A DNA stretch of 60,509 bases from Nitrospiria bacterium (lineage in GTDB: Bacteria; Nitrospirota; Nitrospiria; JACQBZ01). Both the position numbers and the translations under genes were made by a program. Under the pieces are notes generated by a model. The model made no database searches. It had not been told where the DNA came from and saw only the letters and a program-made list of their open reading frames with translations. Where the stretch lies: assembly GCA_035498035.1 (NCBI GenBank), contig DATKAN010000017.1:1-60509 (forward strand). Reading direction: 5' to 3'. Below, in pieces: positions 54,443-60,509 of the stretch (its first letter is position 1; each line of letters opens with the position of its first letter).

Positions 54443-55351
54443 TCAGTCTCCGAACAGCCCTTCCACAAAATCCTCGGCGGAGAATACATCGATATCCTCG
54501 GGTCCTTCGCCGACCCCGACCAGCTTCACCGGGATCCCGAGCTCTTCCGCAATGGCCACGACCACCCCGCCCTTGGCCGTGCCGTCCAGTTTCGTGAGCA
54601 CCACCCCCGTCACCCCGATCGCCTCGTGAAATTGTTTGGCCTGCGACACGGCGTTCTGTCCCGTCGTCGCATCCAGGACCAGGAGCGTCTCATGGGGACT
54701 TCCAGGCAGGGCCTTGTCCATGACCCGCTTCATCTTCTTGAGTTCCTCCATGAGATTGAATTTCGTATGCATCCGGCCGGCGGTGTCGACGATCACCACA
54801 TCCGTTCCCCGCGCCTTGGCCGCCGTAAGTCCATCGAAGATGACGGCCGACGGGTCCGATCCGCTCTGATGTTTGATCACGGGACAGCCCACCCGCTGTC
54901 CCCAAATTTCGAGTTGTTCGATGGCCGCCGCTCGAAACGTGTCCCCGGCGACCAAGACCACGGACCGACCTTCTTGGCTGAATTTCAGGGCCAGTTTTCC
55001 TATCGTCGTCGTCTTGCCGACACCGTTCACCCCCACCATCATCACCACGAACGGAGGCGGACTCTTCACCTCCAACCGGCTTTCTTTTGACTTCAAGGAC
55101 GCCATCAATTCGGCCTTCAAAAACGCATTTAACCGAGACGGATCGGCACGCTCATGGCGATCCAGCCGATTTCGAAGTCCGGCCGACAGGCGTTGAACCG
55201 TATGGACCCCCAGATCGGCCGACAACAAAATTCCTTCCAGACGCTCAAGCAGATCGGCATCGATCTCCCTATTGCCGAAGATCAGACTCTCGAGACCTTG
55301 GCGCCATCGCTGACGGGTTTTGGACAGGCCCTTTTTAAAACGCCGCAACAT
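54443..55351 (-). CDS. ftsY: signal recognition particle receptor FtsY
   Basis: A 302-residue SRP GTPase: N-domain helices (DADLLERLEGILLSADLGVH) then the G domain with VGVNGVGKTTTIGKLA (G1), AGDTFRAAAIEQLEIW, VDTAGRMHTKFNLMEELKK (G3), VLTKLDGTAKGGVVVAI (G4) and a C-terminal LVGVGEGPEDIDVFSAEDFV. The acidic A domain of enterobacterial FtsY is missing, as in many other bacteria. It docks ribosome-SRP complexes to the Sec translocon. It is the last gene of the phoH-pgpH-ybeY-ftsY row, 14 nt after ybeY. Confidence 0.96.
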   Translation of the reverse strand: MLRRFKKGLSKTRQRWRQGLESLIFGNREIDADLLERLEGILLSADLGVHTVQRLSAGLRNRLDRHERADPSRLNAFLKAELMASLKSKESRLEVKSPPPFVVMMVGVNGVGKTTTIGKLALKFSQEGRSVVLVAGDTFRAAAIEQLEIWGQRVGCPVIKHQSGSDPSAVIFDGLTAAKARGTDVVIVDTAGRMHTKFNLMEELKKMKRVMDKALPGSPHETLLVLDATTGQNAVSQAKQFHEAIGVTGVVLTKLDGTAKGGVVVAIAEELGIPVKLVGVGEGPEDIDVFSAEDFVEGLFGD

Positions 55352-55365
55352 GCCGTTTCTTTCTT

Positions 55366-55845
55366 CTATGGGGATGATGCTCGCTGGGCGGGTTCAAACA
55401 GGTGTTGGATCAACGCCCGTTCCTTGCGCCGCATCCGGCGGGCCTCCTCCGGCCTTTCATGATCATAACCCAGCAGGTGTAAAATGCCGTGGATCATCAG
55501 CCGGGCCGTCTCTCGTCCCAAGCCGTGGCGCTGCTCCCGCGCCTGACGGCGCGCGGTGGGCGCTGAAATAACGACATCCCCCAGAAACGGGGGCGGGCGT
55601 CGCTGCGCACCGCCTTTCGATCGGATCGATTTCGAAAGGGCCAGAGGAAAGGCCAGCACATCGGTCGGTCGGTCCTGGCCGCGATAGAATTTATTCAGGG
55701 ATTGGATCCGGCGGTCGCTCAAAAATGACAGGCTGATTTCCGCTTCAGGCCGGCCCAGTTTGCGAAGAACCTTTTCGGCCCACGTCCTGTAAGTTCCGGT
55801 CCGCAGGGGAATGCGGCGTTGCCGGTTGGCGATCCGAATCCTCAT
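55366..55845 (-). CDS. ybeY: endoribonuclease YbeY
   Basis: A 159-residue metal-dependent RNase used in 16S rRNA 3'-end maturation and ribosome quality control. ISLSFLSDRRIQSLNKFYRG and RPTDVLAFPL precede the zinc motif MIHGILHLLGYDHERPEE (HGxLHLxGYDH), which is intact. Translation from ATG 55845 overlaps the 3' end of the upstream PgpH-like gene by 101 bp in another frame. The N-terminus from that ATG has the usual family start (RIANRQRR). Confidence 0.95.
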   Translation of the reverse strand: MRIRIANRQRRIPLRTGTYRTWAEKVLRKLGRPEAEISLSFLSDRRIQSLNKFYRGQDRPTDVLAFPLALSKSIRSKGGAQRRPPPFLGDVVISAPTARRQAREQRHGLGRETARLMIHGILHLLGYDHERPEEARRMRRKERALIQHLFEPAQRASSP

Positions 55846-58087
55846 ACTCCGATTCTCCATAATTCGGCAGCCCCATGCCCGGGTATTCGATCCGCTGGTG
55901 GAATTGTCCGGTCAGGACCTTGACGAAACTCTGCTGGATCGTCTGGAGGTCCTTGAGGGTCAGGTCGCTTTCGCTGAGCTGACCGTCGAGATAGATCGTC
56001 GTCACCATCTTCTCGACCAGGGCGCTGATCCGCCCCTGCGTCGGGTTGTCCAGCACCCGCGAGGCCGCCTCGACGCCGTCCGCCAGCATGATGATCGCCG
56101 CGATCTTGGTCTGGGGCCGCGGCCCGGGGTAGCGAAAGTCGATCTCATCGATCGGCGGCTGGTCCGGGGCGCGGTTTTTTTGGGCGCGATTGTAGAAATA
56201 CGTCATCAACCGCGTCCCGTGGTGCTGTGGAATAATGTCGAGGATCGCCTGGGGGAGCTTGTACTCCCGGGCCAGGTCCAGTCCTTCTTTGACATGCGAT
56301 GCCACGACGAGGCTGCTGAGCTGAGGCGACAGCATGTCGTGGCGATTTCCATGGCCCATCTGGTTTTCAATATAGTAGTCCGGTTTGAGAAGTTTTCCGA
56401 TATCGTGGTAGTAACAACAGACCCGGGCCAGCAGGGGACTCTCGCCCACCGCTTCCGTCGCGGCCTCGGCCAGATTGCTCACCATCATGCTGTGATAATA
56501 GGTTCCCGGGGCCTGGATCGAAAGCCGCCTCAGGAGGGGATGATTTAAATCCAAGAGCTCCAGCAGCCGAATATCCGTGGTAATGGTGAAAAGGAATTCC
56601 AGTCCCGGGAGGAATCCGGATACGATCAGGCCCGACAGCAGACCCCCACCCGCACCGAAGAGCAGATCCAAGACGGACTTGAGATTCAGTTGGGTCGCCT
56701 CGTAGAAATTGATCGCGGCCACGAGGACCACGTTCACGATGCTGACCGCCAAACCGGCCCGAAGGAGCTGGGTCCGCCGGTGACAGGTGATCACGCTGAA
56801 CACGGCCACGACGCTCCCCACAAACGAATACAGGGTGAATAACGGCTCCTCCGGCACGACGATCCCCATCATCAGACTCATCACGAAGGAAAAAATCAAG
56901 CCCATGTGGGTGTCGAACAGGAGGGTGCTCAGCATGGCTCCGGCCGCCACCGGAATCGCGTACACGATCGAGGCGGGATCGACCGTAGGAAATTTATCGG
57001 CGAAGGCCGTCAGAAGAAAATAGGAAAACTTGGACACCGCAATCGTTCCGGCCAGGAGGATTCCCAGGAGAAGCAATTTCGACAGATCGCGAGTCATGGG
57101 CGCACGGTAACGGCGGATATCCAGATAAAAAATCGCCAGGATCGCCGTGACCATAATGAGCAGCCCGACCAGGACGCGCAGAACCAGCCCCCCATTCCGG
57201 TATTTTGAAAGTTCCTCCAGGAGCGGTCGATCCTCGTAGGCCACCCGATCGCCGGCCCGGAAGAGAAACTCTCCCTTTTTGACCTTGTAGTAGAGCGGTT
57301 TGACCGAGGCGCGTGCCGACTGTTGGCGGGATTCCGTTTCGCTCCTGTTCAGTGTTACGTTGGGTATCAGCAACCGGGAAACCAGCTCCCCGATTGCGGT
57401 CGCTTTGGAGGGATCGTCCGGAAAGGCTTGCACCGACCCATCCCGCGCCAGCGACTGGGCTTCCTTGAGGTCCGGAATGGACAGGACATTCTTGACGAAT
57501 TGTTCCTTCCGCTCCCCGACCGTCCGGATCACGATTCCCCGGTCTTTCTCGCCGTTGGCGAAGGTCCGGTTGGAAATAATTCCGCGGTCCATCACGGAAC
57601 GCAAAGACTGCCGCACTTGGCTTTCCAGATCCTGCCCGTATCCGCCGCTTCTCAGAAAAGCCAGGGTCGGGGACCCCAGACGAAGACCGATCTTTTGCTG
57701 GAACTCCTGGTCCATGGCCGCGGCGATCCGCCTGAGCCGATCGGGCTCCGTACGGGCCCGCAGGTCCCGTGCCGCCAAAAAGGCCTTCGCCACCTTTTGG
57801 TCCAAAACCTCGACGGCCCCGAGATCCGAATCGTAGACCACGGGAACGGCCGCCTCCGCTTGATGTTGCGCCTCCTGGGTGGCATCGATGTCCAGTAACT
57901 CCAGATTGGTCGGGGCCTTGATATCCCGGGAGATGATTTCTCCAATGGTCAACTCGGGCGAGAAGAACAAAAGATACGGCGCCAGGAGGTACACCACAAC
58001 CAGCACAACGATCGCACCCAAGGCATAGCCCTGGTAGACGGGGTCTCGATAGCGGGGACCGTCCTTATTTTCTTTTTCCTCTTCCAC
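55745..58087 (-). CDS. PgpH-like 7TM HD-domain phosphohydrolase
   Basis: About 780 residues: N-terminal transmembrane helix (GYALGAIVVLVVVYLLAPYL), a large extracytoplasmic 7TMR-HDED region, seven transmembrane helices (about residues 305-510), then a cytoplasmic HD domain with ARVCCYYHDIGKLLKPDYYI, SSLVVASHVKEGLDL and ILDIIPQHHGTRLM. Firmicute PgpH hydrolyses cyclic di-AMP; whether this organism makes that nucleotide is unknown from the window. GTG 58087 is the likely start; it lies 23 bp inside phoH. The 3' end runs 101 bp into ybeY in another frame. Confidence 0.88.
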   Translation of the reverse strand: MEEEKENKDGPRYRDPVYQGYALGAIVVLVVVYLLAPYLLFFSPELTIGEIISRDIKAPTNLELLDIDATQEAQHQAEAAVPVVYDSDLGAVEVLDQKVAKAFLAARDLRARTEPDRLRRIAAAMDQEFQQKIGLRLGSPTLAFLRSGGYGQDLESQVRQSLRSVMDRGIISNRTFANGEKDRGIVIRTVGERKEQFVKNVLSIPDLKEAQSLARDGSVQAFPDDPSKATAIGELVSRLLIPNVTLNRSETESRQQSARASVKPLYYKVKKGEFLFRAGDRVAYEDRPLLEELSKYRNGGLVLRVLVGLLIMVTAILAIFYLDIRRYRAPMTRDLSKLLLLGILLAGTIAVSKFSYFLLTAFADKFPTVDPASIVYAIPVAAGAMLSTLLFDTHMGLIFSFVMSLMMGIVVPEEPLFTLYSFVGSVVAVFSVITCHRRTQLLRAGLAVSIVNVVLVAAINFYEATQLNLKSVLDLLFGAGGGLLSGLIVSGFLPGLEFLFTITTDIRLLELLDLNHPLLRRLSIQAPGTYYHSMMVSNLAEAATEAVGESPLLARVCCYYHDIGKLLKPDYYIENQMGHGNRHDMLSPQLSSLVVASHVKEGLDLAREYKLPQAILDIIPQHHGTRLMTYFYNRAQKNRAPDQPPIDEIDFRYPGPRPQTKIAAIIMLADGVEAASRVLDNPTQGRISALVEKMVTTIYLDGQLSESDLTLKDLQTIQQSFVKVLTGQFHQRIEYPGMGLPNYGESEYEDSDRQPATPHSPADRNLQDVGRKGSSQTGPA

Positions 58088-59048
58088 CCTTGCCCTCGTA
58101 CCGGTCGTAAGCCCGGATGATTTCCTGAACCAGACGATGCCGGACAACGTCCTGCTCGGTGAAATAGACAAACCGGATTCCCGGCGTGTCGGACAGGATC
58201 TCCTGGATCTCGATCAGACCGGATGTTCGTTCGGTGGGAAGGTCCACCTGCGTGATGTCGCCGGTCACCACGGCCTTAGAATTAAATCCGAGACGCGTCA
58301 CAAACATCTTCATCTGTTCGGATGTCGCGTTCTGCGCCTCGTCAAGAATGATGAAGGAATCGTTCAGCGTCCGGCCGCGCATGTAGGCCAGCGGCGCGAT
58401 TTCGATCTCCCCTCGCTCCACATACCGATTGGCCCGTTCGACATCCATCATATCATACAGCGCGTCATACAAGGGTCGAAGATACGGATTGATTTTGGCA
58501 TACATGTCCCCGGGCAGAAATCCCAGCTTTTCTCCCGCCTCGACCGCCGGTCGGGCCAGGATGATCCGGCTGACCTGGCGTTTGGTCAAGGCCGAAACGG
58601 CCATGGCCATGGCCAGATACGTTTTCCCCGTTCCGGCCGGGCCGATGGCGATCACCAGATCGTATTTCCCGACCGCATCGACATAGCTGCGCTGCGTCCC
58701 GGATCTCGGCACCACCATCCGTTTTTTTGTCGCGATCGGTATCGCATCCAGAAAAAGGCCCTTGATGGAGACGGCCGGGTCCTCGTGGAAGGCTTGGATC
58801 GCATATTGCACGTCCTGCGGCCGGAGGACGAACCCCTCATTCATGATGCCGACCAGGCCGAGCAATAATCGCTCGGATCCCTTGACGGCCTCGGCCGATC
58901 CCTGGATGGTGATTTCATCTCCACGGGCGGTTAAGCGGACATGCAGGGCTTCCTCAATCCGCTTCAGGTGGTCATCGTAATGCCCGAACAGGGCCTGGGT
59001 TTCAATTCCGGCTGGCAATCGAATGCGAGCACTGCTTGATTTTTCCAA
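58065..59048 (-). CDS. phoH: PhoH family ATPase
   Basis: A 327-residue protein starting at TTG 59048 with AAGGAAG upstream. The N-terminal about 100 residues carry a KH-like fold (ALHVRLTARGDEITIQGS). The ATPase follows with Walker A IGPAGTGKTYLAMAMAV, GFLPGDMYAKINPYLRPLYD, Walker B FIILDEAQNATSEQ, GDITQVDLP and VRHRLVQEIIRAYDR. PhoH/YbeZ-type proteins partner YbeY in RNA handling, which matches the operon. It is the first gene of the row and overlaps the PgpH-like gene by 23 bp. Confidence 0.93.
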   Translation of the reverse strand: MEKSSSARIRLPAGIETQALFGHYDDHLKRIEEALHVRLTARGDEITIQGSAEAVKGSERLLLGLVGIMNEGFVLRPQDVQYAIQAFHEDPAVSIKGLFLDAIPIATKKRMVVPRSGTQRSYVDAVGKYDLVIAIGPAGTGKTYLAMAMAVSALTKRQVSRIILARPAVEAGEKLGFLPGDMYAKINPYLRPLYDALYDMMDVERANRYVERGEIEIAPLAYMRGRTLNDSFIILDEAQNATSEQMKMFVTRLGFNSKAVVTGDITQVDLPTERTSGLIEIQEILSDTPGIRFVYFTEQDVVRHRLVQEIIRAYDRYEGKGGRGKRK

Positions 59049-59193
59049 TGAAGAAGCTTCCTTTGTTGTCCGGGCCCGTGTTTAAGGTCCAAACCTCCCG
59101 AGCGTCGGGGGCAAAACGGTCCGTTTCCCGGCTCCAATTCCAGCCTTAATTATACCAAGATGCCCGCAGTCAAGACAACCCGGTTTGAGCCGG

Positions 59194-59625
59194 TCAATCA
59201 ACCTGAACATGTTCGAGTGTTCCGTCCGGTACAATGGTCCAGACGTCCTCATCGGAATCCGAATCAATATTGCCGGTGGCCGTCGCTTTATAGCCGGGGG
59301 GGTCTCCGTTGGACGGGGGGATGCGCTCAAGCGTTACCGTATAGTAGCGAAGGTCGGAGCTGTGGTATCCGATTTCGTTCAAGGTTCCATAGCCGCCGCT
59401 GAAAGCGAAATACATCGTTTCCAATCGTTTGACTTCGTTGAGCGCCACCGGAGCCTCCACCTGACGGGCTCTTTTGAGATATGAAATATAAATGGGGACC
59501 GCAATTCCCACCAGGATTCCCAAGATCGCGCCCACAACCATGAGTTCAAGGAGGGTAAACCCATTCGGGTGTTTGCCCCTTCCTTTTATGCTTTTTGGAC
59601 TCGAGTCTTCCCCGTAGCCCACCAT
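59194..59625 (-). CDS. type IV prepilin / pseudopilin-like protein
   Basis: A 143-residue protein with a class III prepilin signal: a 22-residue positively charged leader ending in Gly, then FTLLELMVVGAILGILVGIA with Glu at +5. The rest has the usual long N-terminal helix (YISYLKRARQVEAPVALNEV) and a small globular domain (GYKATATGNIDSDSDEDVWT), with the DSDSDED run a possible calcium-binding loop. It would be cleaved by PilD and assembled in a type IV pilus or type II secretion pseudopilus. It is 14 nt downstream of the HAMP gene. Confidence 0.88.
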   Translation of the reverse strand: MVGYGEDSSPKSIKGRGKHPNGFTLLELMVVGAILGILVGIAVPIYISYLKRARQVEAPVALNEVKRLETMYFAFSGGYGTLNEIGYHSSDLRYYTVTLERIPPSNGDPPGYKATATGNIDSDSDEDVWTIVPDGTLEHVQVD

Positions 59626-59639
59626 CGGATCGTCCTCGA

Positions 59640-60257
59640 TCAGGGATGTCTCTGGGGAACCCCTTTGGAAGGAATCGGATTTGACTCCGGAGGGTTGAGT
59701 TTATACCGCTTGAGAAGGGTCTCGATATCTTCGACCTGAATGTCGATCTGTTCCAGAACCTGGCTGAGCTGTTCGGAGTTGAAACTCTTGCTCCGAACCC
59801 CTCCAAGGGTTTGCAGCAGACGTTGATGAACGGCTTGAACCGTGCGAAGCGCGTCTTCCTTCTGACGAACGATCTGGTTCACCAACACGGCCAGTTCTTT
59901 AAGATCATCGCCCGCCCGAAAACGGACCTCCATACCCAGGTCTCCCGATGCGATCAGCTTGAGCGATTGTTCAAGGCGATAAATTGGCCCTCCCAGACGG
60001 TGGGTGATCCAGATGGTCAATAACATGAAGGCCGGGACGCTGAGCAGTATCGCGGGCCAGAGCCGGTCACTCAAGGCGATGAATTGAGTGGCCGCAAGCG
60101 CCTGTTCCTCAAGCGGCAACCCCGAACCCAATTTCAAGGCGGGTGGAATAAAAAGCGCCCCGGCCAGGACAACGGTGTAAGCCAGCAGCAACAGGCATGT
60201 CAAAAACGCATACTTCCGCTGGATGCTGTGGACGTAAAAGCGCTTTCGGATCTTCAT
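59640..60257 (-). CDS. membrane HAMP-domain protein
   Basis: A 205-residue protein with two transmembrane helices (FLTCLLLLAYTVVLAGALFI and LWPAILLSVPAFMLLTIWI) separated by a short loop of about 35 residues. After that comes a HAMP domain (GGPIYRLEQSLKLIASGDLG) and a coiled coil ending in DIETLLKRYKL. No kinase, cyclase or methyl-accepting output domain follows, so it is a signal relay without its own output. It sits between a GAF-like gene and the prepilin gene and may regulate pilus function. Start ATG 60257. Confidence 0.78.
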   Translation of the reverse strand: MKIRKRFYVHSIQRKYAFLTCLLLLAYTVVLAGALFIPPALKLGSGLPLEEQALAATQFIALSDRLWPAILLSVPAFMLLTIWITHRLGGPIYRLEQSLKLIASGDLGMEVRFRAGDDLKELAVLVNQIVRQKEDALRTVQAVHQRLLQTLGGVRSKSFNSEQLSQVLEQIDIQVEDIETLLKRYKLNPPESNPIPSKGVPQRHP

Positions 60258-60276
60258 CGCCTTGTCCGAGGCTCCT

Positions 60277-60509
60277 TTACAGTTCGATAATCTTCTTTTT
60301 CAGAATCAGGATCTCCAGGGCCATCGCCAGTTTTTGCGCCAGCTTCCGGACATACGAAAGCGACTGAATCGGCCGGCTCGACACTTGATTGTCCCCGAAC
60401 AAGACGGCCACCACTTGGTCGTTCATCAAGATCGGGAGGAGCAAGATTTCCTTGGGATGATCGCCGCCTAGCAACTGAAACAGGTCCCGGTAGGTCGGAT
60501 CATACGGGG
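60277..60509 (-). CDS. C-terminal part of a GAF-like protein (5' end outside window)
   Basis: The reverse-strand frame is open to the window edge. About 77 C-terminal residues are visible (PYDPTYRDLFQLLGGDHPKE, then ILLLPILMNDQVVAVLFGDN, then a terminal helix LAQKLAMALEILILKKKI). The phrase LLLPIxxxxxVVAVLFGDN matches the last strands of a small-molecule-binding GAF-like domain found in regulators. It precedes the HAMP gene by 19 nt on the same strand. Confidence 0.6.
   Translation of the reverse strand, partial: PYDPTYRDLFQLLGGDHPKEILLLPILMNDQVVAVLFGDNQVSSRPIQSLSYVRKLAQKLAMALEILILKKKIIEL

Noticed and set aside
1-60509. tRNA, rRNA, riboswitch, insertion sequence or prophage
   Set aside because: Reading both strands by eye showed no cloverleaf, no recognised riboswitch core and no transposase or integrase; a covariance-model search would be needed to exclude small RNAs.

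Overview
The window is high-GC bacterial chromosomal DNA with an outer membrane. Several beta-barrel proteins, many lipobox proteins, a periplasmic Lnb-like domain and a prepilin are visible. Gene content (copper nitrite reductase NirK behind a Cys-rich MarR regulator, a double-length UvrA, DUF4321, many HD-GYP/GGDEF proteins, a sigma-54 response regulator) fits a Nitrospirota-like or deltaproteobacterial free-living organism. That placement is inference, because no rRNA or tRNA was recognised. No insertion sequence, prophage or CRISPR array was seen. Translation starts include several TTG/GTG codons chosen by Shine-Dalgarno spacing.

Layout. 1-5 kb: the tail of a GH13 glycosidase, a SemiSWEET-like protein with a lipobox, two outer-membrane barrels, a small helical periplasmic protein, and two paralogous small lipoproteins flanking a barrel remnant. 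5.2-9.5 kb: DUF2254 membrane protein, DUF4105 (Lnb-like) membrane protein and a large alpha/beta-hydrolase lipoprotein. 9.8-15.6 kb: a HEAT-repeat protein and an HD-GYP phosphodiesterase that share one N-terminal domain, then a GAF-GAF protein whose HD-GYP domain has lost most metal ligands. 15.8-19.6 kb: an RCC1-type secreted propeller, a periplasmic rhodanese, and a reverse-strand set of a Tat-exported dienelactone hydrolase, a DUF4136 lipoprotein and a barrel. 19.8-25.8 kb: a fused tandem UvrA and a small unknown protein.

25.8-33.5 kb: a hyaluronan-synthase-like GT2, a small metallopeptidase, the marR-nirK operon with a strong promoter and a 13-bp palindrome, then a reverse-strand GT39/PHP/sulfotransferase set. 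34-40 kb: a DUF347 membrane protein, an NtrC-type two-component operon, RtcA and an EamA transporter. 40.4-44.3 kb: two convergent, 4-bp overlapping genes that each encode one GlnE-type nucleotidyltransferase module, one of them with a GlnD-like ACT domain. 44.6-50 kb: barrel plus Slp lipoprotein, then zwf-glk-HAD phosphatase and DUF4321. 50-60.5 kb: uvrB (reverse) divergent from a GAF-GAF-GGDEF cyclase, then a reverse-strand phoH-pgpH-like-ybeY-ftsY operon preceded by a prepilin, a HAMP protein and a truncated GAF-like gene.

The most unusual signals are the split GlnE pair, the HEAT/HD-GYP/degenerate HD-GYP locus, the MarR-Cys/NirK unit with its candidate operator, and a modular palindromic repeat present three times between 40 and 46.3 kb in intergenic or leader positions.
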